A DNA stretch of 64,000 nt. Origin: Aureimonas sp. AU20. GTDB lineage: Bacteria; Pseudomonadota; Alphaproteobacteria; Rhizobiales; Rhizobiaceae. The translations under genes were made by a program, and so were the position numbers. Location: assembly GCF_001442755.1 (NCBI RefSeq), contig NZ_CP006367.1:2480001-2544000 (forward strand), read 5' to 3'. The notes under the pieces were generated by a model that had not been told where the DNA came from, did not search any database, and saw nothing but the letters and a program-made list of their open reading frames with translations. Positions 37,805-46,637 of this stretch are shown here, in pieces (positions within the stretch are counted from its first letter, which is position 1; each line of letters starts with the position of its first letter).

Positions 37805-39838
37805 ATGAGCGATGATCTGTTCGCCGGATCGGCCGTGCCCAAACTGACCGCCACGACGCGCACCGCTCGCGCTCCCAAGTTGGTGGAAACGCCTGCCGCT
37901 CCCCTATCGCAGGACTACACAGCCGCCGATATTGAGGTCTTGGAGGGGCTTGAGCCTGTTCGGCGTCGACCGGGCATGTATATCGGCGGAACCGACGAGA
38001 AAGCCCTGCATCACCTTTTCGCCGAGGTGATCGACAACTCGATGGACGAAGCCGTCGCGGGGCATGCAACGGTCATCGACGTATCGCTCGATGCCGAGGG
38101 TTTCCTGACGGTGGCCGACAACGGACGTGGAATCCCCATCGATCCGCATCCGAAATACAAGGACAAGTCTGCGCTCGAAGTCATCATGACGACGCTACAC
38201 GCTGGCGGCAAGTTCGATTCTAAGGTCTACGAAACCTCGGGTGGTCTGCACGGCGTCGGCGTGTCAGTGGTCAACGCGCTGTCGGACATGCTCGAAGTGG
38301 AGATCGCCCGCAATCGCAAGATCTACCGCCAGACCTATTCGAGAGGTCTCGCAACCTCGCCGCTGGCCGAGATCGGCGACACTCAGAATCGGCGGGGAAC
38401 GAAGGTCCGCTTCCATCCCGACCCGGCGATCTTCGGCCCGAATGCACGTTTCGATCCCGCGCGCCTGTTCGGCATGGCGCGTTCGAAGGCCTATCTCTTC
38501 GGCGGGGTGGAAATCCGCTGGTCCTGCGACCCTGCCCTGCTTGGCGAAGGCAGCAAGACGCCGCCTAAGGCCTCCTTCCACTTTCCAGGTGGGCTCAAGG
38601 ATTATCTCGACGCCTCGCTCGAAGGCGAACAACGCATCACCGCACAGATTTTCTCCGGCCGAACCGAACGCGCGTCGGGCCATGGCGCTGTGGAATGGGC
38701 AGTTTGCTGGACGGCCGGAGACGGCACTGTCCGTTCCTACTGCAACACGATCCCGACCCCGGAGGGCGGCGCGCACGAGACGGGTCTGCGCAACGTGCTT
38801 CTGCGCGGCCTCAAGGCCTTCGCCGAACTGTCGGGCAACAAGCGTGCGGCAGCGATCACCGCCGAGGACGTGATGATCACGGCCTCCGCCATGTTGTCAG
38901 TCTTCATCCGCGAGCCTGAATTCGTCGGCCAGACCAAGGACCGGCTGGCGACGACGGAGGCCCAGCGCATCGTCGAGAACACGCTGCGCGATTCCTTCGA
39001 CATCTGGCTGGCCTCTTCGCCGCAGGACGCGGCGCGGCTGATCGAATGGGTGGTGGAGCGCGCCGACGAGCGGCTTCGGCGCAAGCAGGAAAAAGAAGTC
39101 AGCCGGAAGACAGCAACGCGTAAGCTGCGCCTGCCCGGCAAGCTGGCTGACTGCTCGCAGACCGGGGCTGCCGGGGCTGAGATTTTCATCGTAGAGGGCG
39201 ACTCGGCCGGCGGTTCGGCGAAGCAGGCACGGGACCGCGCACGGCAGGCCATCCTGCCCCTACGCGGCAAGATCCTGAACGTCGCCTCGGCAGGGCGCGA
39301 GAAGCTCGGCGCCAACCAGCAACTCGCCGACCTGACTCTGGCGCTCGGTTGCGGCACGCGTTCGAAGTACCGACAGACCGACCTGCGCTACGAGCGCGTG
39401 ATCATCATGACGGACGCCGACGTCGACGGCGCCCATATCGCCTCGCTGCTCATCACCTTCTTTTTTCAGGAAATGCCGGAGCTGATCCGCGAGGGCCATC
39501 TCTTCCTGGCGGTTCCGCCGCTCTACAAACTCAGCCAGGGTGGCAAGACCTTCTATGCACGCGATGATCAGGATCGCCAGCGATTGATCGCCAAAGAATT
39601 CAAGGGCAAAGGCAAGGTCGAGATCAGCCGGTTCAAGGGGCTAGGCGAGATGCTCCCCTCCCAGCTGAAGGAGACGACCATGGACCCGAGGAAGCGAACG
39701 CTTCTAAGAGTCGTGGCGGACTCGACGCCCGAGGCCGGAACCGCTGGCGTGGTGGACGCGCTTATGGGAAACAAGCCCGAGGCGCGCTTCCGCTTCATCC
39801 AAGAGCGGGCCGCCTTCGTGAACGATCTCGATATCTAA
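37805..39838 (+). CDS. parE: DNA topoisomerase IV subunit B
   Basis: 677 residues. The GHKL ATPase has EVIDNSMDEA and the G-loop GGLHGVGVSVVNALS. The TOPRIM domain has IVEGDSAGGSAKQARDR and MTDADVDGAHI. ParE length and the insert pattern after LRYERVIIMTD indicate topoisomerase IV rather than GyrB. With ParC (not in the window) it decatenates chromosomes. I chose the ATG at 37805 (MSDDLFAG); the first 40 residues are a disordered Ala/Thr/Pro-rich lead-in. The next gene starts 12 bases later. Confidence 0.94.
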   Translation: MSDDLFAGSAVPKLTATTRTARAPKLVETPAAPLSQDYTAADIEVLEGLEPVRRRPGMYIGGTDEKALHHLFAEVIDNSMDEAVAGHATVIDVSLDAEGFLTVADNGRGIPIDPHPKYKDKSALEVIMTTLHAGGKFDSKVYETSGGLHGVGVSVVNALSDMLEVEIARNRKIYRQTYSRGLATSPLAEIGDTQNRRGTKVRFHPDPAIFGPNARFDPARLFGMARSKAYLFGGVEIRWSCDPALLGEGSKTPPKASFHFPGGLKDYLDASLEGEQRITAQIFSGRTERASGHGAVEWAVCWTAGDGTVRSYCNTIPTPEGGAHETGLRNVLLRGLKAFAELSGNKRAAAITAEDVMITASAMLSVFIREPEFVGQTKDRLATTEAQRIVENTLRDSFDIWLASSPQDAARLIEWVVERADERLRRKQEKEVSRKTATRKLRLPGKLADCSQTGAAGAEIFIVEGDSAGGSAKQARDRARQAILPLRGKILNVASAGREKLGANQQLADLTLALGCGTRSKYRQTDLRYERVIIMTDADVDGAHIASLLITFFFQEMPELIREGHLFLAVPPLYKLSQGGKTFYARDDQDRQRLIAKEFKGKGKVEISRFKGLGEMLPSQLKETTMDPRKRTLLRVVADSTPEAGTAGVVDALMGNKPEARFRFIQERAAFVNDLDI

Positions 39839-39850
39839 GGAAACCTCGCC

Positions 39851-40435
39851 ATGACCCGCTTTTCCCGGATATGGCTCGCATCCACACTGATGACGGCCAC
39901 CCTTGTGCCGCACCTTGCCTTCGCACAGGCCGCGACGGACACCCCGTCGGCCGCCGCCCCACCGAGTGCGACCGAGACCACGCCGACGACAGAGGCGCCC
40001 CCTGCGCCGGCTGCATCCCTCAAGCCGCAGGACGAAGCGGGGCGCAATGCCAAGGTCCTCTCGGCCATTGCCGGGCTTGATCCGCTCATCGGTGACGTGC
40101 AGTTGGTCGGCCCCTGGACGGATGGCGATCGCCATGGCGTCTGGCGGACGGTGATGACGCAGCCTGCGCAGGAAAACGGTGGCAATCGTTTCTTCGTTCA
40201 GCAGATCGAGCAGTCCGGCGACGTCTCGCACGTGTCGTCCTCGATCGAGGTGACGGAGATCGCCGAGGTCAAGGGTGCTGTGGTCGGCTATCGCGCCGAT
40301 CCCCCGGCCGAAGGTCAGGAAAGCAATCTGACCCTCTTCTTCGACATCCTGCCGTTGGACGGCGAAGTGACGGACACGTACGAACTCTTCATCGCGCCCA
40401 ACACCCCCTATCGCTTCGGGCCGGCCACCAACTGA
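39851..40435 (+). CDS. exported protein of unknown function
   Basis: 194 residues. A signal peptide (MTRFSRIWLASTLMTATLV to AFAQA) is followed by a low-complexity Ala/Thr/Pro/Ser segment (about 28-58). A compact acidic domain follows (LDPLIGDVQLVGPWTDGDRHGVWRT onward) that is rich in beta-type residues. It ends in IAPNTPYRFGPATN. I recognise no named family. It lies 12 bases after parE and is probably co-transcribed, so it may be a periplasmic or outer-membrane-associated factor made with parE by chance of operon structure. Confidence 0.8.
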   Translation: MTRFSRIWLASTLMTATLVPHLAFAQAATDTPSAAAPPSATETTPTTEAPPAPAASLKPQDEAGRNAKVLSAIAGLDPLIGDVQLVGPWTDGDRHGVWRTVMTQPAQENGGNRFFVQQIEQSGDVSHVSSSIEVTEIAEVKGAVVGYRADPPAEGQESNLTLFFDILPLDGEVTDTYELFIAPNTPYRFGPATN

Positions 40436-40463
40436 ATGCGCAAGCCGAACGTGACAGTCGAAA

Positions 40464-40498
40464 CGGTACCCGAGATCCATTGATTGAACTCGGGACCG
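40464..40498 (+). terminator. hairpin after the exported protein gene
   Basis: CGGT-A-CCCGAG (40464-40474) pairs with CTCGGGACCG (40489-40498), with one bulged A and a 14-base loop. There is no T-run. It probably marks the end of the parE operon. Confidence 0.4.
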
Positions 40499-40541
40499 AT
40501 CTCGGGGAGAAGCCCTCCTCCACAAGGCAAACCGGCTGTTT

Positions 40542-40572
40542 GCTTGACAAATCACCTTGTCAAGCCTATGGC
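40542..40572 (+). promoter_or_regulatory. DEAD-box helicase promoter with embedded palindrome
   Basis: TTGACA (40544-40549), a 17-bp spacer and TATGGC (40567-40572) form a strong promoter. A perfect inverted repeat GCTTGACAA-ATCACC-TTGTCAAGC (40542-40565) covers the -35 box and nearly the whole spacer, ending next to the -10. Such a layout suits a repressor operator. Confidence 0.65.
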
Positions 40573-40640
40573 GCAGCTAAACTATGCGCGGAGACGGGCT
40601 TCGGCGACATTCTCCTCCGACAGAAAGACATAGCGATCTC

Positions 40641-42206
40641 ATGCACTTCTCTGAACTAGGCTTGAGCGCGAAGGTTCTTTCCGCTGTCGAGGCGGCGGGC
40701 TACTCGCAACCGACCCCGATCCAGGAACAGGCCATTCCGTACGCCTTGGCGCGCCGGGACGTTCTTGGCATCGCGCAGACCGGCACGGGCAAGACGGCGT
40801 CTTTCGTACTGCCGATGCTGACCATGCTCGAACAGGGCCGCGCCCGAGCGCGCATGCCGCGCACCGTCATCATGGAGCCGACCCGCGAACTGGCCGCGCA
40901 GGTCGAAGAGTCCTTCGTCAAGTACGGCGCCAACCAGCGCCTGAACGTCGCGCTGCTGATCGGCGGCGTCTCCTTCGAAGAGCAGAACAAGAAGCTTGAA
41001 CGCGGCGTCGACGTCCTGATCGCGACGCCCGGCCGACTTCTCGACCATTTCGAACGTGGCCGCCTGCTGATGACCGGCGTCGAGATCCTCGTCATCGACG
41101 AGGCCGACCGGATGCTCGACATGGGCTTCATCCCGGACATCGAGCGCATCTGCAAGCTCATCCCCTTTACGCGTCAGACCTTGTTCTTCTCGGCCACCAT
41201 GCCGCCGGAAATTACTCGTCTGGCCGACCAGTTCCTGCAGAATCCCGTGCGTGTCGAAGTCGCCAAGGCATCCTCCACCGCCAAGACGGTGGAACAGCGT
41301 CTGGTCGCCACCCGCAAGGAAGATTACGCCAAGCGCGAGGCGCTTCGCCGCGTCATCCGCAGCCAAGGCGAAGAGATCACCAACGCCATCATCTTCTGCA
41401 ACCGCAAGCGCGACGTTTCGCTGCTGTTCCGTTCCATGGAGAAGCATGGCTTCTCGGTCGGCGCGCTGCATGGCGACATGGACCAGCGCTCGCGCACCAT
41501 GACGCTGCAGTCGTTCCGCGACGACAAGATCACCTTTCTCGTCGCCTCCGATGTCGCGGCGCGCGGTCTCGATATTCCCATGGTTAGCCACGTCTTCAAC
41601 TTCGATGTGCCGATCCATGCCGAGGACTACGTTCACCGTATCGGCCGTACGGGCCGCGCCGGACGGTCGGGCAAGGCTTTTACGCTGGTTTCTAAGTCCG
41701 ACCAGAAGTTTCTCGATGCCATCTTGGCCATGACGGGCCAGGACATCGAATGGTTCGAGGGCGATCTGACGACGATCTCTGCGGCGGCCGACGACGAGGG
41801 CGATCGCGGAACCGAGCGGCGCAGTAGCCGCCGTGGCGAACGCGGCGAGCGGAGCGAGTCCACCCGCACCAGATCCCCGCGCACCCGAAGCCGCAGCCGA
41901 GGAGAGCGCATGGCCGAGACAACCGAAACGCCCGAAACCGATGTCGAGCTCGATGTCGTCGAGGCTGCGGAGCGTACGCTGGCGACTTTCGACAGCGAAG
42001 TCGCGCCTGTAGCAGAGGCCGCCCCCTTCACGCGCCGTGACCGGGATCGCACACCGCGCGAGAATCCGCGGCGGTCGAGCAGTGCTGCTCCCTACAACAA
42101 CGACCGGCGTGGTGGCCGCTCCTCCGGGATGGACGAACCGAGCCCCGTTGGTTTCGGTGACGATATTCCCGCTTTCATGCTGATCGGTACAGGCGCCCGT
42201 CTGTAA
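40641..42206 (+). CDS. DEAD-box ATP-dependent RNA helicase, RhlE-like
   Basis: 521 residues. All helicase motifs are present: Q motif (YSQPTPIQEQAIP), I (AQTGTGKT), Ia (PTRELAAQ), Ib (TPGRLLD), II (DEAD in VIDEADRMLD), III (SAT), IV (IIFCNRKRD), V (SDVAARGLDIP) and VI (HRIGRTGRAG). A basic Arg/Ser-rich then acidic tail (about 395-521) likely binds RNA or partners. It may act in ribosome assembly or cold-induced RNA unwinding. The ATG at 40641 gives the standard N-terminus MHFSELGLS; the ribosome site is weak. Confidence 0.93.
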   Translation: MHFSELGLSAKVLSAVEAAGYSQPTPIQEQAIPYALARRDVLGIAQTGTGKTASFVLPMLTMLEQGRARARMPRTVIMEPTRELAAQVEESFVKYGANQRLNVALLIGGVSFEEQNKKLERGVDVLIATPGRLLDHFERGRLLMTGVEILVIDEADRMLDMGFIPDIERICKLIPFTRQTLFFSATMPPEITRLADQFLQNPVRVEVAKASSTAKTVEQRLVATRKEDYAKREALRRVIRSQGEEITNAIIFCNRKRDVSLLFRSMEKHGFSVGALHGDMDQRSRTMTLQSFRDDKITFLVASDVAARGLDIPMVSHVFNFDVPIHAEDYVHRIGRTGRAGRSGKAFTLVSKSDQKFLDAILAMTGQDIEWFEGDLTTISAAADDEGDRGTERRSSRRGERGERSESTRTRSPRTRSRSRGERMAETTETPETDVELDVVEAAERTLATFDSEVAPVAEAAPFTRRDRDRTPRENPRRSSSAAPYNNDRRGGRSSGMDEPSPVGFGDDIPAFMLIGTGARL

Positions 42207-42265
42207 AGTGCCGTCGGCATTGATCGAGCAAATTAAGGCCGGGGCTTCCTGGCTCATGTAAACAG

Positions 42266-42299
42266 AAAGGCCAGCGTCATTCGAAGGCTGGCCTTTTTG
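42266..42299 (+). terminator. terminator after the DEAD-box gene
   Basis: AAAGGCCAGC (42266-42275) and GCTGGCCTTT (42287-42296) with an 11-base loop, followed by TT. The A-rich left side allows some use from the convergent sufA as well. Confidence 0.85.
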
Positions 42300-42353
42300 C
42301 TTGTCAGGAATGGCGCTTTCGATGTCCTCGCTTCAAGCGTGGGACGGTAGCGT

Positions 42354-42728
42354 TCAGGCGTCGGCGGTTTCAAGCTGCTTGGCATCGACCGGTTTCAGTT
42401 CCACCGACTCGCCACAGCCGCAGGCCGACGTCTGATTTGGATTGTTGAACACGAAGCCGGACCGCAGCACGGTTTCTTCGTAGTCCATCCGTGTCCCCAG
42501 CAGAAACAGGACAGCTTCTGGCGCGACGAAGACACGTGCGCCCTCATGCTCGACAACGTCTTCCCCGGGCTTGGGACCGTCTGCGAGAGCGATGGTATAT
42601 TCCATGCCCGCGCAGCCACCCTTCTTGATGCCGACGCGAATGCCTAGCGCCTCGCCGTTCGCGGCCGTGATCGAGCGAACGCGCTCGGCCGCAGTATCGG
42701 TCAGCGTGATTACCGCGAAGCGTCCCAT
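42354..42728 (-). CDS. sufA: iron-sulfur cluster carrier, HesB/IscA family
   Basis: 124 residues. The three conserved cysteines lie in KKGGCAGMEY and in the C-terminal SACGCGES. The A-type carrier receives clusters from SufBCD and passes them to apo-proteins. The ATG at 42726-42728 has AAGGGA six bases upstream; the frame's earlier Met codons lie before this ribosome site. It is the last gene of the suf operon, 79 bases after sufT. Confidence 0.95.
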   Translation of the reverse strand: MGRFAVITLTDTAAERVRSITAANGEALGIRVGIKKGGCAGMEYTIALADGPKPGEDVVEHEGARVFVAPEAVLFLLGTRMDYEETVLRSGFVFNNPNQTSACGCGESVELKPVDAKQLETADA

Positions 42729-42807
42729 GCTGGATCCCTTCTCAAGCTCTTCTTTCAAATGGTGAAGACTGCGATGGGTCGCAAGGCTTCACCAACCCGG
42801 AGACCCG

Positions 42808-43236
42808 TCAGTACCAGCCGACGGCCACCTGGGCCTCTTCGCTCATTCGCTCAGGCGTCCAGGGAGGATCGAACACCAGTTCGACTTTCACCACCTGAAT
42901 GCCCTCGACCGTCCCCACGGCATTCTCGACCCAACCGGGCATCTCGCCCGCGACGGGGCAGCCGGGGGCGGTCAGAGTCATGTCGATCGCGACGTTCCGG
43001 TCGTCATCAATGTCGATCTTGTAGATCAGACCGAGCTCGTAGATGTCGGCCGGAATTTCCGGGTCGTAGACCGTCTTGAGTGCCGAAACGATATCGTCCG
43101 TCAGCCGCGTCAACTCTTCGGCCGGAATGGCGGAGACGGCGGTGCCGCCTCCAGCCAGGGCGATATTGGCCTCGGCGCGATCCGGCCCTTCGGTCTCCTC
43201 GACCGACGCTGCGGCACTGTGAGGGGTGTTTTCCAT
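42808..43236 (-). CDS. sufT: SufT-type MIP18/DUF59 iron-sulfur assembly protein
   Basis: 142 residues. A disordered acidic N-terminus of about 40 residues precedes the DUF59 domain, marked by VYDPEIPADIYELGLIY and the conserved Cys in LTAPGCPVAGEM. SufT aids maturation of Fe-S proteins under high demand. It lies 11 bases after sufS, within the operon. The C-terminus ends in VAVGWY, typical of the family. Confidence 0.92.
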   Translation of the reverse strand: MENTPHSAAASVEETEGPDRAEANIALAGGGTAVSAIPAEELTRLTDDIVSALKTVYDPEIPADIYELGLIYKIDIDDDRNVAIDMTLTAPGCPVAGEMPGWVENAVGTVEGIQVVKVELVFDPPWTPERMSEEAQVAVGWY

Positions 43237-43247
43237 CGTTTGATTCC

Positions 43248-44501
43248 TCAGGCGAAGAAGCGCCTGGCCTTTTCGAGGGCTTCCGCCAGACTATCGACTT
43301 CTGCCCTCGTGTTGTAGAGGCCAAACGAGGCTCGGCAGGTCGACGTGGCGCCAAAGCGCTTCAGCAAAGGTTGGGCGCAATGCGTGCCGGCGCGGACGGC
43401 GACGCCCTCCCGGTCAATGACCATAGCGACGTCGTGCGAATGGATACCTTCCAAATCGAAGGATATGATCGCGCCCTTACCCGGCGCGTTGCCGTAGATC
43501 CGCAGCGAGTTGATCGCGGTCAGCCGCTCGGTTGCGTAGGTGAGCAGCTCATGCTCATGCGCTGCGATCCGCTCTCGTCCGATCGAGAGCATATAGTCGA
43601 GCGAGGCGGCCAAGCCGATTGCTTGGACGATCGGCGGGGTGCCGGCTTCGAAGCGATGCGGCGGCGCGTTATAGGTGACCTTGTCCTCGCTGACCTCGAC
43701 GATCATCTCGCCGCCGCCATTGAAGGGGCGCATCTGCTCCAGCCGCTCGCGCCGGCCGTAGAGCACACCGATGCCGGTCGGCCCGTACACCTTGTGTCCG
43801 GTGAAAATGTAGAAGTCGCAGCCGATCTCCTGCACGTTCACGCTGAGATGAACGGCCCCCTGGCTGCCATCGACGAGAACGGGGATATTCCGCTCGCGCG
43901 CCAGCGCGCAGATGTCCTTGACCGGCGTCACTGTCCCCAGGACATTGGACATGTGGGTGACGGCAACGAGCTTGGTTCGCGGACCGATCGCCTTGGCAAA
44001 ATCCTCCAGCGAGACCGAACCGTCCTCCGCGACCGGCACGAACACGAGCTTGGCGCCGCGCCTCTCCCGCAGGAAATGCCAGGGCACCAGATTGGAATGG
44101 TGCTCCATGATCGTCAGGACGATCTCGTCGCCTTCTGCGATTTCCTGCTCGAACCCGTAGGAAACGAGGTTGATCGCTTCCGTCGCCGAACGCGTGAAGA
44201 CGATCTCCTCCGGCGTCGGTGCGTTTAAGAAGCGGCGAACCGTTTCACGCGCGTTTTCGAAGGATTGCGTCGCGGCATTCGACAGGAAATGCAGGCCGCG
44301 ATGGACGTTTGCATATTCGTCGGCATAGGCGTGGCGGATCGCGTCGAGCATGGCATTCGGCTTCTGCGCCGAGGCACCATTGTCGAGATAGACGAGCGGC
44401 TTGCCGTAGACGTATTTCGAGAGGATCGGAAAATCCTTCCGAATGCTCTCCACATCGTAGGGTTGCCGATCCAGGGTCGCAGAGCTGAACGGGGCATTCA
44501 T
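43248..44501 (-). CDS. sufS: group II cysteine desulfurase SufS
   Basis: 417 residues. PLP-enzyme signatures include YLDNGASAQKP, the Schiff-base lysine in FTGHKVYGPTGIGVLYG and the active-site Cys in VRAGTHCAQPLL. It mobilises sulfur from cysteine. SufS normally needs SufE or SufU; neither gene is in the window. It lies 56 bases after sufD. A second, NifS/IscS-like desulfurase heads the same operon at 48317. Confidence 0.95.
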   Translation of the reverse strand: MNAPFSSATLDRQPYDVESIRKDFPILSKYVYGKPLVYLDNGASAQKPNAMLDAIRHAYADEYANVHRGLHFLSNAATQSFENARETVRRFLNAPTPEEIVFTRSATEAINLVSYGFEQEIAEGDEIVLTIMEHHSNLVPWHFLRERRGAKLVFVPVAEDGSVSLEDFAKAIGPRTKLVAVTHMSNVLGTVTPVKDICALARERNIPVLVDGSQGAVHLSVNVQEIGCDFYIFTGHKVYGPTGIGVLYGRRERLEQMRPFNGGGEMIVEVSEDKVTYNAPPHRFEAGTPPIVQAIGLAASLDYMLSIGRERIAAHEHELLTYATERLTAINSLRIYGNAPGKGAIISFDLEGIHSHDVAMVIDREGVAVRAGTHCAQPLLKRFGATSTCRASFGLYNTRAEVDSLAEALEKARRFFA

Positions 44502-44557
44502 CGCGTCCGGTCCTCCGGCTGGGCGCTCGTCCCCGGAGGGAACGAACGCCGGATGGG

Positions 44558-45802
44558 TCAGTGTCGGCTATCCAGCCAAGCGTCGATCCGCGCTTCCAGC
44601 GCTTCGACGACGGCCTCGTCTTCCAGCTCCTCGACCACCTCGCCGACGAAGGCCTTCACCAGAAGCGAACGCGCCTTGGCCTCGGGGATGCCTCGGCTCA
44701 TCAGGTAGAAGAGGTGGTCGGCATTGATCTCGCCGGCCGTGGCGCCGTGGCCGCACTGAACGTCGTCCGCGAAGATCTCGAGTTCCGGCTTTGCGGAGAA
44801 CTCGCCGTCCTCCGAAAGGAGCAAAGTGTTGCAGGCGAGACGCGCGTCGGTCTTCTGCGCGCCCTTGGCCACGCGGATCATGCCCTGGAACACGCCATGA
44901 CCGCCCAAGACCACGTTGCGGAAGATTTCCGTCGAGGTCGTGTGGGCGACGGTGTGGTTCAGCGTGGTCGTGACATCCACATGCTGGCCATCCTGCAGGA
45001 GGTTGACGCCGCGGATCTTGATATCGGCGCCCTCGCCTTCCGTTACCGCGTGAACCTCCTGGCGCACGACGGCTCCGCCGGCGTTCAGGACGAAGAGACG
45101 CAGCTGTGAATTGGCGCCGAGCGTCACGTTGAGCTGGCCGAGATGGCTCTCGTCCAGGCCCTTTTCCTGGACCACGATCCAAAGGAGATCGGTGTCGTCA
45201 CCGAGCTCCAGGGTAAAAACCGCAGTGGAGACGGCGCCCGGACCGGCCGGCGCCGCGCGCTCGACAATGGTCGCACGCGAACCCGCGCCGACGCGCACAT
45301 TGGCGAAGCTCTGGCCGCCGGTGGCGCCCGGCTCCGGTCGAAGCTCGATGGGGGACGCCAGCGTCAGGCCGGCCGCGATGTCGATCTCTACGCCGCGCGC
45401 GCCCATCGCCTGGTTCAGAACCCGGATCGTGTCGAAGCCGCGATCGAGATGGTTGACCGAATGGTTCCACCGCGCAGTGGTCCTGCCTTCGGCAAGGGTA
45501 AGGCCGGAGACGGGATCGTTGCCAGCCGCCGCACGATCGAGTTCGACCACGAGCGATTGCGGCAGGAGCGGCGTCAGGAAGGTCGGTTGGCCAGCAATCT
45601 CGGCGCTTTCCTCACGCTTCTGGCGACCCAGAAGAGCGCGAAGATCCGTGTAGTGCCAAGCTTCGACGCGGCGGCTCGGGAGCCCCTCGCTTCGCAGCAT
45701 GTCGAGCGCCTCGCGCGAGGCGTCGTTGGAAACGCGCCCCTCGGCTCGGTCGATCAGCGCCAGTTCCGCCGCCGTGCGCGGCTGCGTCTTGGTGAGTGAC
45801 AT
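44558..45802 (-). CDS. sufD: Fe-S cluster assembly protein SufD
   Basis: 414 residues. The C-terminal beta-helix region has the conserved ADDVQCGHGATAGEINADHLFYLMSRG motif region, with the cluster-related His. SufD pairs with SufB in the SufBC2D scaffold. The start ATG overlaps the sufC TGA by one base (TGATG). Length and order are normal. Confidence 0.95.
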   Translation of the reverse strand: MSLTKTQPRTAAELALIDRAEGRVSNDASREALDMLRSEGLPSRRVEAWHYTDLRALLGRQKREESAEIAGQPTFLTPLLPQSLVVELDRAAAGNDPVSGLTLAEGRTTARWNHSVNHLDRGFDTIRVLNQAMGARGVEIDIAAGLTLASPIELRPEPGATGGQSFANVRVGAGSRATIVERAAPAGPGAVSTAVFTLELGDDTDLLWIVVQEKGLDESHLGQLNVTLGANSQLRLFVLNAGGAVVRQEVHAVTEGEGADIKIRGVNLLQDGQHVDVTTTLNHTVAHTTSTEIFRNVVLGGHGVFQGMIRVAKGAQKTDARLACNTLLLSEDGEFSAKPELEIFADDVQCGHGATAGEINADHLFYLMSRGIPEAKARSLLVKAFVGEVVEELEDEAVVEALEARIDAWLDSRH

Positions 45803-46557
45803 CAGGCGGCCTCGCCGATGATCTGCGCGTAGCCTTCGTTCTCCAGCTGCAGCGCCAGGTTCTTGTCGCCCGACTTGATGATGCGGCCCTTGTAGAGGAC
45901 GTGCACCTTGTCTGGCACGATGTAGTCGAGCAGGCGCTGGTAGTGGGTGATGACGAGGAAGGAGCGATCAGCGCCGCGCAGAGCGTTGACGCCGTCCGCC
46001 ACGATCTTCAACGCGTCGATGTCGAGGCCGGAGTCGGTCTCATCGAGAACGCAGAGCTTGGGCTCGAGCAGCGCCATCTGCAGGATCTCGGCGCGCTTTT
46101 TCTCGCCGCCGGAGAAGCCGACGTTGAGCGGACGCTTCAGCATGTCCATGTCGATCTTGAGATCAGCCGCCGAACCCTTCACCCGGCGAATGAAGTCGGG
46201 CGTTGTCAACTCGCCCTCGCCGCGTGCCTTGCGCTGCGAGTTGAGGGCGGTCTTGAGAAAGGTCATGGTGGCGACGCCCGGGATCTCCAGCGGATACTGG
46301 AAGGCCAGGAAGACGCCCGAAGCGGCACGCTCGGCCGCATCCATCTCCAAGATGGACTCGCCGTTGTAGAGAATGTCGCCCTCGGTGACCTCGTAATCCT
46401 CGCGCCCCGCGATGATGTAGGAAAGCGTGGATTTGCCCGAGCCGTTCGGGCCCATGATCGCGGACACTTCGCCGGCTTCCACCGTCAGGTCCAAGCCGCG
46501 AAGGATTTCGGTTCCGGTCTCGGCGACCCGGGCGTGAAGGTTCTTGATTTCCAGCAT
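45802..46557 (-). CDS. sufC: Fe-S cluster assembly ATPase SufC
   Basis: 251 residues. ABC-type ATPase with Walker A GPNGSGKST, signature FSGGEKKR and Walker B LCVLDETDSGLD. It powers cluster building on SufBD. The gene lies 80 bases after sufB and is coupled to sufD. Confidence 0.97.
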   Translation of the reverse strand: MLEIKNLHARVAETGTEILRGLDLTVEAGEVSAIMGPNGSGKSTLSYIIAGREDYEVTEGDILYNGESILEMDAAERAASGVFLAFQYPLEIPGVATMTFLKTALNSQRKARGEGELTTPDFIRRVKGSAADLKIDMDMLKRPLNVGFSGGEKKRAEILQMALLEPKLCVLDETDSGLDIDALKIVADGVNALRGADRSFLVITHYQRLLDYIVPDKVHVLYKGRIIKSGDKNLALQLENEGYAQIIGEAA

Positions 46558-46637
46558 CGTCGTTCTTCTAAGGTTTGGGGAGACAAGCTGCGCTCAAGCG
46601 CGGCTTTCTTTGAATGGTGAGGCCTAGCGGGCGTGGT

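Noticed and set aside
40656..42257. A 533-residue open frame antisense to the DEAD-box gene
   Set aside because: It is a shadow of a GC-rich coding sequence; the helicase motifs are all on the plus strand.
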